A DNA stretch of 64,000 nt from Eremomyces bilateralis CBS 781.70 (lineage: Eukaryota; Ascomycota; Dothideomycetes; Eremomycetales; Eremomycetaceae), in assembly GCF_010015585.1 (NCBI RefSeq), contig NW_022985076.1, positions 612,764 through 676,763 of the forward strand, read 5' to 3'. Positions within the stretch are counted from its first letter, which is position 1; every line of letters starts with the position of its first letter. The translations under genes and the position numbers were made by a program. Of the stretch, positions 33,257-44,007 are shown in pieces. Under the pieces are notes generated by a model that ran no database searches, was not told the DNA's origin, and was given only the letters and a program-made list of their open reading frames with translations.

Positions 33257-34461
33257 ATGGCTACCATTCGACAACCGTTCGCTGAGCTAGGCACTCCTCG
33301 CCTGCAGCAATTGACCAGTATCAAGAACCGTCAGAATGGTATGTGGGACGCTCAAGACTCCGATCCCACCACCCCGTGTCTACAGAGAATATTCGTCCCG
33401 AGTATCCATCCTTACTTACACGTCCATTAGCCCTCACCGAGTCGCTTTGCCAATCTGCTCCAGCGAAGCCGACCATGGCCACATTCGCTTCTCCCGCCAA
33501 AAAGCGGCTGGCACCGCTCGATTTTGATGAGCCGGACACAGAGAACATTGATCCTACGGTTTTCGATTCTCCGAGTAAACGGACCAAGAACATCCACGGC
33601 CGCGCCGTGAAGACGCCCGTCTCCAAATTCACCCTGACGTCCGCGGCTAAGGCGTCCACCCTTCCAAGCTCCAAGTCGCTTTCGTTGTCAATTCCTTCTT
33701 CCACTTCGACTCCAATCAGCACTTCACGTGCTTCGCCTAAACACAAACGCATCGCTCACCTATCTAACCGCCGCGTCTCATCACCCTCCATCCGACGCGT
33801 CGATCCCCCCCGTTCCCGCTTACATGCCCCCGCCGCCACCCTTCCCTTCTCCATTGATGCCGCGCTTTCCGGCACGCTTTCCAAGCCGCCTCCCCCATCG
33901 GAGCCTAAGGAAGTCCCGATGCCAACGTCATGGTTTTTTGACATCCATGTGGACACTCCCGAAGAGGAAGCGTCCAACCTCATGGAACACTCCGCGGCCG
34001 TCCTTGATATCAGCTCCGACGACGATGCGGCCACGCGCCGCAAGCGCGAAGAGCTAGAGGAGCGCGAGCGTGGCAAGGAGAACATCCCGCCACCTGACTT
34101 TGTCGCTGCGGTCGGGAACCGGAACGCGAGGGGTGATGTCGCTGTCGATGCATCTGCAGATCTCCAAGGAGATGCGATCGCGGTAGCCAAAACGGCGAAT
34201 CGGAAGTGGAGGGAGAAGCTCGCTGCAACGGCTATGGACGAGGATCGAAATCCGTTGGGTGATCTGAAGCCGTCGGATTTCTATGATGAAAAGGCAGAGC
34301 TGGTGCACGTCGTTGTCGAGGACAACCAATCTGAGCAACCTTGTGTGGCGTCAAAGGTGGAGGAATTTGAGGGTACCGCTCCGGTAGTCAATGAGGAGGG
34401 AGGCGCCGAGCCGACCAAAATTGCCAAAGGCGAAGAGGTGACGATATTCCAGGATCAGTGA
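33257..34461 (+). CDS. KEN-box-containing disordered protein, possible APC/C substrate
   Basis: Exons 33257..33338 and 33431..34461, joined by a 92-base GTATGT...TAG intron, give 370 aa. The first exon encodes MATIRQPFAELGTPRLQQL. The body is low-complexity and Ser/Pro-rich with many SP/TP sites (for example FDSPSKRTKN, VKTPVSKF), two EN(I)-Pro acidic patches (DTENIDPTVF and GKENIPPPDF), and a conserved-looking KWREKLAATAMDEDRNPLGDL segment. GKENIPPP contains a canonical KEN degron with trailing prolines, as in securins and other Cdh1-APC/C targets, and RSRL gives a minimal D-box. No enzyme domain is visible. A cell-cycle role is inference from motifs only. Confidence 0.7.
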
Positions 34462-34910
34462 CGAATCCAATGTATGCTTGGGGCCTGTTTGCAGGGTGTT
34501 TAAACGGCGTTGTTTGGAATATATCAGGCTGGGAGGTATTGTAGGAAGGTAATATCAGTACCGGCGTCACATTTGGTCATAGGGGTTCTTCATTAAAGAC
34601 TGGTTAGCTGGACTACTTTTATCGAATCAAGTTCGTTGAAGCACCACGGATTGAACAGACCGTGTGCCGTCCTAGATCGCCATCCCCTAAGCCATGGGAT
34701 AATTTCATTCAGAGACCCCCGAGCGTCTTCAATGTTTACAGATCGGTCAGATCCAAATCGGTGGCTGACTTTCGCATCGTACATGTGTAGAATCCCAATG
34801 ATACTTGCGTCTATACGTGAGTCCCTTGCCGTCGTCTCTGAGCCTATCGAGCGGCATGAGAAGATCGCTCAACTCCTAGTCTCTTGATGCATCCCCCGGA
34901 TTCAGCTGGT
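34462..34910. other. convergent intergenic, KEN-box gene and mim1
   Basis: 449 bases between converging stops, expected to be 3' UTRs. The plus-strand frame at 34636-34887 has no recognisable content. Confidence 0.6.
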
Positions 34911-35455
34911 TTATTCTAAACTTGTGTACATGTCCATCTCTCGCCCACTTCTTCTCCTCCGCTCGTCAGGGCTCTCACGCACCTCAACACCCGGACCAGC
35001 TCTTCGTGTATCGCTTCGACGGGAGGGGAATACCTGGGGGCGGCGTTGTTAGCTGATGTTGTACCATGGTGTGGCTCAGCGCGTAGCTAGTCAACCCGAG
35101 CGGCCGACTCCGAACAAGAGTGAATCGCTCTCCAAAGGGAACCAGAGAATATTAAGCCGGGGAATCTAACCTTTGTCCGACTCCAACCCAACCGGAAAGC
35201 AATCTCATGAGCAAACAATTCTCCGAATCCCAGCATCAATCCATTTACGAAGGGTAAGAATAAGTTGATCGTGGCACCGCGTATCAAGCCCCACATAGTC
35301 GGGGGATGGTAGAGGATCATGGGCGTGTCATCGTTGCGGTGGGAGGGGGATTCGGAGTGTGGAGATGGGTCGAAGGACGGGTCGTTGGGGTGATTTGCAT
35401 CGTATATCTCGCTGTCAGATGGAATGGTCACAGCGGAATCGGCGAGGTTGGCCAT
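34911..35455 (-). CDS. mim1: mitochondrial outer-membrane import protein Mim1/Tom13
   Basis: Exons complement(35171..35455) and complement(34911..35033), joined by a 137-base intron (GTTAGA...CAG, branch CTAAC), give 135 aa. The acidic cytosolic N-terminus (DSEIYDANHPNDPSFDPSPH) precedes one membrane segment, MWGLIRGATINLFLPFVNG then LMLGFGELFAHE, with Gly spacing typical of Mim1, and a basic tail (FPSRRSDTRRAGPGVEVRE). Mim1 helps insert alpha-helical proteins and TOM subunits into the mitochondrial outer membrane. The start MANLADSAV was chosen over a Met 24 codons upstream because it matches fungal Tom13 proteins. The second exon was found only by splicing. Confidence 0.88.
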
Positions 35456-36054
35456 GGTGCGGATCGGAGGGAAAGGGAGGTAGAGTTGGAGGGAGAAGCC
35501 GAAGCAGAGACGTAAGGTTACGTTCAAGTGGGGATATGAAGAATGGATATAATGGGAAGCTTAGAACGGGCGAACAAGAGTTCAAGGGAGCCCGAGAGCA
35601 TTCGATGATGTCGGGGAGGTGGAAGTTCAGCATCCCCAGGCATTAATATAAGGCATTCAGGCAGCACCTGACGTCCGTTCGGAGGCTCCTTGCCAGCTCA
35701 ACCTCCTCCGCTTCTGCCCTCTCCGCCCAGTCCATCCAGTCATCCCAACAAGCAAGTGTAGAAAAACCTTAGGAGAGAACCATCGTAACCATACATTGTG
35801 ATATGGAGGTATGCCAATATGCCATATTATCTGGCTATTGCATCTGGCCCTGTATAGAACCGCGACTTGACGGATTGACATTAGATCCTCTCACGACATG
35901 GCAGCTATATTAAGAGATTGGGGTTGGACGATTTGCAACTGGAATTGAATATCTTCATCATGTTACTCTCCTCTGTTTCCATAGAGTCCTATTGCTTTAA
36001 GCCGCATCACCCCCTTTGCATTGCCACGTCTTTTCCGTCATCCACTTCGCGCGC
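35456..36054. other. intergenic, mim1 promoter
   Basis: 599 bases containing the mim1 promoter and the 3' side of the SH3-protein gene. Only shadow frames are seen. Confidence 0.6.
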
Positions 36055-36708
36055 TCATCCGAATCGATCATCACAGACCTGACCCATGAGCACAAATAAC
36101 TCCGAGGCCATCTCCGACCCCTTCTCCTTGAACGACTCCTTGCAGCGCCTCCCAAACCAATCCGGATGAAACTTCTTATGATTCTCGACGCCCCATCCCC
36201 AAGCATCATCTCCCCCGCTGTTCAGGAGCGCGATGATATCGTGCTGGCAGGCCCGGATAGCCACCCCTTCCACCGCCTCGGTTCCCGGCCGTTCTGCCAG
36301 GCCGTATTTGAGCACGCGACAAGCAACGATCTGACACCCCTTCTGCGAATGTTTCTGAATGATCTCCTTCGGGAGCGTCGGAAACTCGTCGAGCGAGCTC
36401 ATGGGTGCGTTGAAAGCTTTCTCGGCTTTGCCCACCCATTTCTCGAACATGGAGCCTTTGGTGTACCTTGGTGGTTCACTGGAGCCTTGGATTTCGGATC
36501 CTCGATGGTTCTTATCGAGAGAGACGATGTGAGGCGACACGTAGCCTTCCTTACCGTCAGCGGTCCGGGCAGTGTACCACCACGGGCCTTCCTCTGTTAA
36601 GATGAATATTTTCTGGTCTTTCTTGAGCTTCAGCTCGAATTCATCGCGAGGAGTCCAATTACGTGTTGCTCGGGCAGGATGAGGGGGGTAGAACTCTGGA
36701 GGTGACAT
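36055..36708 (-). CDS. SH3-domain protein with J-like C-terminus
   Basis: Single exon, 217 aa. Residues about 15-65 form an SH3 domain (DEFELKLKKDQKIFILTEEGPWWYTA then DGKEGYVSPHIVSLD). A conserved middle segment follows (KYTKG-like linker, FEKWVGKAEKAF, KGCQIVACRVLKYGLAERPGTE). The end reads NHKKFHPDWFGRRCKESFKEKGSEMASELF, which resembles helices III-IV of a J domain but lacks the HPD loop of a true DnaJ (it has HPDW without the preceding helix II pattern). Function is unknown; SH3 proteins of this build may be adaptors. The start MSPPEFYPP is the only Met of this frame before the SH3 domain. Confidence 0.7.
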   Translation of the reverse strand: MSPPEFYPPHPARATRNWTPRDEFELKLKKDQKIFILTEEGPWWYTARTADGKEGYVSPHIVSLDKNHRGSEIQGSSEPPRYTKGSMFEKWVGKAEKAFNAPMSSLDEFPTLPKEIIQKHSQKGCQIVACRVLKYGLAERPGTEAVEGVAIRACQHDIIALLNSGGDDAWGWGVENHKKFHPDWFGRRCKESFKEKGSEMASELFVLMGQVCDDRFG

Positions 36709-37303
36709 TCTGCCTTAACCTGTTGTTAGTCACTTGGAGTCAGATTGGATCAACAGTGAGTACCGGATTGTTAGCTTGAGAGTTCAAACAGATGGAGAGG
36801 ATGGTTCGAGGCACGAGAGGGTCTTGTCTGGTCGTCGTTTAGCCTTGCTTCACTGTTGGAAAGCAACCAATGATTGTAAGCAGGCACAATGTGTTTAGTC
36901 GCTTCCTTGAGTGGAGTCGAAGGAGTGAAGTGAGGTCTCAGAATATGAATGATGTTTCAAGCCAGAACAAATATCCCACTGACTGGAAATCATGGATCAG
37001 CTTGCCTTGGTGCTGAATGTTAGAACTACCCATCCCAGATGATTGCGTGCACTTGTTACAGACCAAGAGCATTTGGTCTTACCATTTAAGGAGGGGAATA
37101 CTTTCATACTTGGATGTTCCCTTTCATTTCACTCTCTAAGGATGCCAACTTAGGGCTATTTCATCCTCATTCCTCATCACTCCATCAGGGTACATTTTTA
37201 TTGCCACTGTGACTTCGTCACCCCTTTCTTCCAAATGCATCTTCCCACCTAGTGACGTGCGTAGCTGAAGAGCGAGGCTAGAATCATAAGAACTAGGACC
37301 TGG
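36709..37303. other. intergenic, SH3 gene promoter
   Basis: 595 bases between an upstream start and the UBX gene stop, both minus. No frame or motif of note. Confidence 0.6.
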
Positions 37304-38341
37304 TCAAGTCCATCTCTGCACGACCACCCCTCCCCTCTTGAATTCGGCCATGTCGCCAAGTACCGCCGCCTTGTCCTTCAGCTCCGTACTTGGGAAAGTG
37401 GTCATCAGCACATATGGCCGCTCCGTGTTCGCCCTTGCGGCGGCATCCACGAAATTGTAGACGTCCCCGATTGTATGCGTGGTGTTGAATTGAGACCGCA
37501 GCGAAGTGCCGTCACCAAGTCGAATCTGGAGGGTGATTGCGGGTACGGAATCATCGACGGTGATGGCGGGTGGGTTGGCAGAACTAGCGCTGGCCTCGGC
37601 GGACTGCGTCGGTGTTGATGTGGAGGAGGTTTCTGCGCCGGGCACTGGACTGCCCAGTCGGTTCCCCGCTCCTACGAAAGGCTTCCACTTCTTTGTGGGC
37701 GGCTTATAATCTTCCTCCCGGTGCGGGTGGACTTCCAAGTTGACCTCCTGCCCTTGCTGCACGTCCAGGATGCTCATCGGCGCGCGACCCGAGTTGATCA
37801 TCTCCAAGATCTCCGCGTTGTTCGGATCATCGTACCGGTATAGAGCTCCATCGTCGATGCTGAACCCGTCGCGCCACAGATGCATTCGTCGTAAGACCCG
37901 AGGTGGCGGAGTGGAGGACGAGCTGCCCGCGCCAGGAATGATGACGCTGGGTGCATCGTCGCCCCCTAATGTCTGTCCCGGTCCTGAGAAACGGCTCTGC
38001 GTCGGCACCTCATCCTCTCCACCCGGCCGAGGAACATTCCTACACTATCATCAGTACTGAGGATCGGAATCGGTTGGTCACACATACTGTCTTGCGCGAT
38101 CGATTATGCTGTTGATGAAGCGGTTGGGACCCGACCCTGGTTGCGAGCTAGGTCCACTGTTCGGGTTCTGGACAGCGAGACCTGATTTCTCCCCACCAGC
38201 AAAGAAGTCTTGGTCATCAGAGTCATCGCCGTCATCATGAGAGTGAGCTTGGGGGGCACTCGACCCGGAGTTCTGAAGGTCACCCAGGGTCACTGGACGA
38301 CCGGGAGTGCGCCGTCGGTTCGGGTCAGTTGGCGGTGCCAT
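37304..38341 (-). CDS. SEP-UBX Cdc48/p97 cofactor (p47/p37, Shp1-like)
   Basis: Exons complement(38088..38341) and complement(37304..38039), joined by a 48-base GTATGT...TAG intron, give 329 aa. After a basic N-terminus and an acidic patch (DDGDDSDDQDFFAGGEKSGL) comes an SEP domain (LWRDGFSIDDGALYRYDD, ILEMINSGRAPMSI), a linker, and a C-terminal UBX domain (TLQIRLGDGTSLRSQFNTTH, MTTFPSTELKDKAAVL). Such proteins recruit AAA ATPase Cdc48 to ubiquitin-related and membrane-fusion work. The FFAGGEKSGL stretch is a known SHP-type Cdc48-binding box. No UBA domain precedes it, so it resembles p37/UBXN2B more than full p47, unless an unseen exon lies upstream. Confidence 0.88.
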
Positions 38342-39123
38342 TTTCCAAAGCTTCTAGTTATGAAGGTTGAACAAGCTTAGCCAGGGAGGAAGGACGATGT
38401 GGTTCGCGTGTAGGTCTCGTTTTCGAGCTCGGGCAGAATGGTTGCAGGCTGACAGCAACTACGTTGATTGATGGAAGTAGGAGCTTGGGATGGCCAGAAA
38501 GGTACAGTTCAACAAGGTGAGAGGTGTGGAAGGTGTTCCATGTTAGGATTATGTTGTTGTAATTATCAGAGAGCTCGCCATCAGTTTGCGTTGTGGATTG
38601 TCATCCTCCACTGTTCACATTCAGCAACGGTGTGCTCAGGCTGCAGCGCATGCGGTGATGTGACGTGCCCCACCACACTGACACAGACACACAAATGAGG
38701 CGATAAGGCGACAAGGCGACAAAATACATATCTATTCATGTGACTTGATGCCTTATATCTTTCCCTGTCCAGGCCACCAGGCATTGTTCCAACTCAATTG
38801 CCAGACTGACAGGGGTCTGATCTGGTCCGACTTCATCGCAGTATTCCAATCGGAGATTTAATCGCGAATTTCTTTGAAGTTTGAACTTGAACCACGACGA
38901 CAGCTGAGATATCAGGTATCTGCATTTGGCACCGCTGCCACCCGGAGATTCTAGTCCATTATTTGTATACAGCTGCATCTTTTACCTTTCTCCGTCCTTT
39001 TCACGGTTTTCTTGCGCTCAATCGGATTGGTCGCAAGGACATTGATACTTCCCTTAACCCTCGGAGGTCGACCAGACGTCTGGACGATTCAACCGCGAAC
39101 GGTCCTTTATTGTATGATCCACC
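38342..39123. other. divergent promoter, UBX gene and oxa1
   Basis: 782 bases between divergent starts, with short frames only. It contains a small repeated GGCGATAAGGCGACAAGGCGAC-like run near 38699-38720. Confidence 0.6.
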
Positions 39124-40664
39124 ATGATGCCCGTACTGGTCCGACGGCCCATCACGGCTGCGGCCTCTTTCACAGCACGAACAACCCTATCCAGACCATG
39201 TGCTAAGGTGAGCAGCATCATCCTCGAGCGCAATCACGAAGCTAACCTTCCCAGACTACCTACTCTGCGCATCGGCAGATTCATATAGCTAGGCAGAGCG
39301 GCGGAGCAGCCCGAACACAGCAATGGCTTCCTTCATCCAACCTTTCTCGACCGACCCTTCTTCAACCAACTAAACTCCAATGGCGCGGTCCCAGCGACTT
39401 ACGGGCGTTTTCTTTTGGCGGCTCGGCTCCGTCCAAAAAGCCAGGTAACGAGTTACCCAACTTTGCGGACTCCACCAACGTCCCTGCTGCGGCCGCCTAC
39501 CCCCAGAACACACCACCCGGCGCTCCAACAGGTGGAATTCCACCCCCGACACAGACAGTTCCTTCCGAACCCGCTCCGCTCACCGACAACATTGCCGGGC
39601 AGCCACTAGATCTTGGACTTCCCGATTTTTCCGACTCCCTCCCACAGATCTCCGAGCAGATACGAATCGGATATCTTGAATCCCTTGGACTGGAGTATTC
39701 CTTAATTAGTCCAACGCATTGGGCAGAGTGGATGTTGGAGCATGTTGCCGTATACACCGGGCTGCCTTGGTTGGGTTCGGTCGCGGTGACCGCTTTACTG
39801 GTGCGGCTTCTCTTCCTTCGGTCTCAAATGAAGATGAGCGATATAGCGGCGACGTCCGAACGTCGAGCGCCTGAAATGGAGGCGGCAAAGGCCAAGCTCG
39901 AACAATTCCGTAAAACCCAGGATCACACCCTTTTACAAGATCCAGTCGTGCAAGAGCTTCGAGGGACGATGCTGAAATCGTTTGGTACAATGATGACCAT
40001 GATTTTTGGCCAAATGTACCTAGGATTCGGATCCTTCTATCTGCTCAAAGCGATGGCGACCCTTCCTGTTCCAGGTCTTGAAACAGGAGGCCTTGCCTGG
40101 TTCACTGATCTGACTGTCCCCGATCCTCTCTATGTTCTACCTGCTACTTTCGGCGCAACGATTTTCTTGACCATGAAGGTATGTTGATCCCTCTGTCCCT
40201 CTGTCCCTCTGTCCCTCTGTCCCTCTGTCCCTCTGTCCCTCTGTCCCTCTGTCCCCCTGTCCCTCTACCAGCGACGGGGGCATATGCGGTGCTGAAAATT
40301 CACTAATGCCGATTCCATCCAGTACACAATGCGACCTGCTCGAGAGGAGAAAGCTGCGCAAATCCAAAAGTATTTGCCTGTGGTCCTTCCTGGGCTTAGT
40401 TTCGTCGTCAGCATATTCTTGCCTGCTTTGGTGCAATGCGCCTTTCTCGTCACGTCGGTGGTTTCAGGCACCATTTCATACCTGATGAACGTTCGCGCAG
40501 TACGTGCACGACTCGGACTGGGACAATTTCCGGTTGCCGCCGCCGCTCCCGCCCCCAGAATCCCGCAATTGCGCATGAAGGACTGGAACGCACCGAGCCC
40601 CGCGAATAGAAGCATTGGCATGAAATCGTATCAGGCACCGCAGAGGCGTAACTCGAGGAAATAG
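39124..40664 (+). CDS. oxa1: mitochondrial inner-membrane insertase OXA1
   Basis: Exons 39124..39207, 39255..40178 and 40323..40664, with introns of 47 and 144 bases, give 449 aa. The N-terminus is a basic, Ser/Ala-rich presequence (VRRPITAAASFTARTTL). After a Pro-rich linker the YidC/Oxa1 core starts at IGYLESLGLEY, with membrane segments around LPWLGSVAVTALLVRLLFL, TMMTMIFGQMYLGFGSFYLL and ATFGATIFLTMK, and continues after the second intron (LPVVLPGLSFVVSIFLPALV). OXA1 inserts mitochondrially encoded and imported proteins into the inner membrane. The second intron contains an octanucleotide tandem repeat. Confidence 0.88.
40189..40268. repeat. octanucleotide tandem repeat (CCCTCTGT)n in OXA1 intron
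   Basis: Eight perfect copies of CCCTCTGT, one variant (CCCCCTGT at 40253-40260) and a partial copy, all within the second oxa1 intron starting ten bases after the donor. Copy number is likely polymorphic. Confidence 0.9.
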
Positions 40665-41180
40665 ACTACAAGATCTATCGGCGAAGATCAATAGCCTTCA
40701 CCTCTATTTCACGAGCCTTAGCGGTCACTTTTGATTTGGGTCTTGCGAAAATCTTGGGAACGACACGGGGTCGTGTCCAAACATGATGCATGTTCTGGAA
40801 TACATTGTACATTAGAATCGCTCCTCCAGTACTGTGTACCGTACTCTGTACTGTAGTGTGTGCCGTAGTGTGTACCTGTACATTATATATACTTAGAAGA
40901 TCTGGCAGCAGAAAATCTGGAACCACACATCGTTGATGTACTCATACATCAAGATATTTATTCTGCATGTAAGCTCAGGGGCAGGGGCAAGTGCACGTGA
41001 TTCGTGGCAGGTCGGAACAATTGAGGCCTTATGGCCTTATGGCCTGACTTCACTCCGACATGAGCATCAAACCGTCAAGCTGCACATGCGGTCATAGTCT
41101 AATATCTGCCATCTCATCGATGCCATACCAGAGCAACGAACTCTCTTCGAAGAGCCGTACAGCTGCCGCGCTCTAATCCA
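40665..41180. other. intergenic, vps3844 promoter
   Basis: 516 bases. It holds a GTAC/GTGT-rich stretch (40828-40880) with imperfect GTACTGT and GTAGTGTGT repeats, a CACGTGA motif (40994-41000) and a GGCCTTAT duplication (41025-41044). No coding frame is convincing. Confidence 0.6.
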
Positions 41181-42509
41181 ATGCAGCTATTTACTCCCCT
41201 CTGGTTAGGCGCGTACCTGGCCTCGGGCGTCGTCGCCTCGTCCGGTCGAGTGTTTCTCTGGGATCCCGATCGAACACCTGCACAGGACCCCGACCTCCCT
41301 TCAGTCAGCGCCGAGACAGCACGGTTAATACTGGCTCAGCGGCTAGGACTCGGGCAGTTCCATTCTATCCCGGAGGATGATGCGCAGGTGCTGGATGTGT
41401 TGAATCGATTTGGAGCTTCGGCACCGCTTTTCCAGGCAACACCCGTGTCAAAACAGCCCAAGGCTCTAGTGGTGATTGAGGGATTGGAGGAACCAGAGCG
41501 TAAGATAGCACTATCAGCTTTATAGAGTTGGGACGCTGACCGACTCGATATACAGAACTTGTCACCGATGGCCGATATACTCGATTTGAGATCGGCGACG
41601 TTCCCGATGACGCTAGGACGCAGCAACTATTGAAGGATATCACGACGCAGGCGGCATATCTGGGAACCGAGCATTCAGAGAGACACAGAATTGGAGGCTA
41701 TGCTTTCAACGGCATCAAGCATTTTCTTGAAGTCGACGAGTGGAGTCTTTTCGAGAACCACAACGGAAAGATTGTTCTCCACCTTTCGGGGCTTTCGGTA
41801 AGCGTTGGACCTTGATAGCCATGAGATATTGCTGACGAGACATGCATAGGATATCGCCACGAAAGAAGGCTTGAAATCCACTGCTTATCAGAAAGCTCTT
41901 GCCAGGGTGACAGAGGAACTCGATGGCATTCTGGGCTTTGCTCGGGACGAATCCATCTCGATCACGGTTGCTGCCTTACCATATTCCTCCTCCACCGGGT
42001 CAAGGAGTTCGTACGGCTCATACCAGCTACCCAAACGCGATCTCCTGAATGCAGAAGCACCAATGTCGGAGTCGATACCTACTTCACGACCCCCGATCCC
42101 GAAAGCAGAGTCACCAGCTGTGGGACCCTTCGAAGCAGGACCATCGGGCATCATCCCGGTATGTTTCTCCTCCCTTTCGGCCTGCGAATCCACTACGCGA
42201 AACTGCACGGGACATGGCGAGTGCCTTCTCAAATTCAAAACGCAAGACGACGAACCAAAATCCTGCTACGCCTGCGCGTGCACCAAACCCGTTGTCCGGA
42301 CCAACGAGGACGGATCCAAGAAAACCACCTACTTTGGCGGCTCCGCATGCCAGAAAGAGGATATCAGTGTGGCTTTCTGGCTTATCGCGGGTTTCACCAT
42401 TTTCCTGATCTTTGTGGTGTCATCCGGAGTTGGGCTCCTTTACTCCATGGGATCGGAAGAACTGCCCTCGGTCATTGGGGCCGGTGTGTCGGGACCTAGA
42501 GCCAAGTGA
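41181..42509 (+). CDS. Vps3844/DUF3844 ER-vacuolar membrane protein
   Basis: Exons 41181..41499, 41556..41797 and 41850..42509 give 406 aa. A signal peptide (LFTPLWLGAYLASGVVASSG) is followed by a luminal region beginning RVFLWDPD. A Cys-rich module comes next (CESTTRNCTGHGECLLKF, SCYACACTKP, FGGSACQKED), then a single membrane helix (FWLIAGFTIFLIFVVSSGVGLLY) and a short cytosolic tail. This order is that of the fungal Vps3844 family (DUF3844 at the C-terminus), a single-pass protein linked to vacuolar sorting. The Cys module looks EGF-like. Splicing is needed to keep the frame: both retained introns contain stops. Confidence 0.82.
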
Positions 42510-42855
42510 TGGTCACACCAAATCGGATCGAATGTAAATCTGTTTGTAGATTGATACTTTACAGGGGAATCGCCTGTGTCCTGGGTCTGTATGATGGAAT
42601 GGCGTTAATAGTCCATGGATGATGGCATCAATTGTTTTACGGGCATTTCTAGCGAAATAATAGGCGGTTGCATTAAATTTTCATCAACATAGTACCCATG
42701 CTCTAGATGGAATGTACGGCTTTGTTCCTTTGGGTGTGGCAAGCAGTCTTTGTTATGAGGTATTTGACAATGCATCACTACGGATTGGGTCTTTGATCTT
42801 TTTGACATCGCGCTTCTATCCAAATCACACAAGGCGGAAGAACAGACTAAAAGTC
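42510..42855. other. intergenic, promoter of hypothetical gene
   Basis: 346 bases. The frame of the next gene is open back to 42712 but the extra 48 codons do not look conserved, so the start was set at 42856. Confidence 0.5.
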
Positions 42856-43794
42856 ATGGATCAAACCCAAAGTCCAAGAATCAGGAGCCCAGATGGACCA
42901 GACCAGAAACCTACGGTCGCGGTAGACAAGATGGGTCTTCATAGACGGCGGCGGGGGCAGCAAGCGGTCATAAAATCCGTCGAAATCCTCAAGAAAGAGA
43001 CAGCATATTTTAAGGACCGGCCTTTACCATCAACACCGGCGTCCATCCAAACTACTCCGGTTGAGCTGTACGACCTTAAGGTTCCCTCACCACTACGGCA
43101 AGAGAAGCATGAAAATGCCAAGAGTCAGTCGCAACAGGGAGCGACACCTAACCTACTACTAGTACCGATCAAAACCGACCCCGCGTCCCTCTCGACGACC
43201 TTGAGCGCATTGCCCGAAGGCAAAATCATCAACTTTGAAGGCAGTAAATTCAGCGCCATGCGCACCCGGAGGGGGTCTGTAATAGCAGTAATAACTCCCG
43301 AAGGGACATGGCGACGATCAGTGTATATCCCAGGACCAATCAGATTGCCAACGCTTGGAATGAAATCCTTATATTCCATGTCCAACCTCGACTACCTCGA
43401 CGATGGCATAGAACTTCCCGGGGAGCCGTGGGGAAGGAGACTGTCAGAGGATGGGATGATTGATGACATCGTGTCCTTCTTCGAATCCTTCAAGTTTGAG
43501 CGTGTCGGCATCGAGACGGAAAGCGGATGGGCAAGGCCGCCATTCAACGATGCAGACAGCATCTATAGCAGCACATCCCTCGGCTTCAGTGACAACCGCA
43601 AGTTGGTAAAGATGTCGCAGTCCAGCACCCTCCCCATCCCACAGACACAGCTGCAAATCAGTCCCCTATCACGGACCGCATCCCCATATTCGCCAAGCAA
43701 ATCGTTGCCGGCGCAAAATCGTCGCAAGCGGCCGGCGATACATCAGAAGTCGGGGATCAGGCGGTTTTTGGCTAGCGTAACCTCGATCGTGTAG
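42856..43794 (+). CDS. hypothetical protein, disordered with a central folded segment
   Basis: Single exon, 312 aa from MDQTQSPRIRSPDGP. The ends are basic and Ser/Pro-rich (KMGLHRRRRGQQ; NRRKRPAIHQKSGIRRFL), as in nuclear or membrane-associated disordered proteins. The middle, about residues 95-200, looks folded, with ALPEGKIINFEGSKFSAMR, SVIAVITPEGTWRRSVYIPG and an acidic amphipathic segment (GMIDDIVSFFESFKFERVG). I do not recognise the family. The stop lies 213 bases from the convergent cgr1 stop. Confidence 0.65.
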   Translation: MDQTQSPRIRSPDGPDQKPTVAVDKMGLHRRRRGQQAVIKSVEILKKETAYFKDRPLPSTPASIQTTPVELYDLKVPSPLRQEKHENAKSQSQQGATPNLLLVPIKTDPASLSTTLSALPEGKIINFEGSKFSAMRTRRGSVIAVITPEGTWRRSVYIPGPIRLPTLGMKSLYSMSNLDYLDDGIELPGEPWGRRLSEDGMIDDIVSFFESFKFERVGIETESGWARPPFNDADSIYSSTSLGFSDNRKLVKMSQSSTLPIPQTQLQISPLSRTASPYSPSKSLPAQNRRKRPAIHQKSGIRRFLASVTSIV

Positions 43795-44007
43795 ATACCA
43801 AAGCGCTGGGTAGATATACGCTTCAATTATCTCGATATGTTGTTAGCGTGATGGAGCTCGTAAGAGCTGGCTTCACGTACCATTAATGGAATCATTACCA
43901 TCCACAGATGGATCGACGGCGAATAGCATGGCACAGTAGAAAATGGCTTCTCCACCGAGTCCAAATGGACGTGAGTACAGCCGTCCGGGGTAATAAAGGC
44001 ATCGTTC

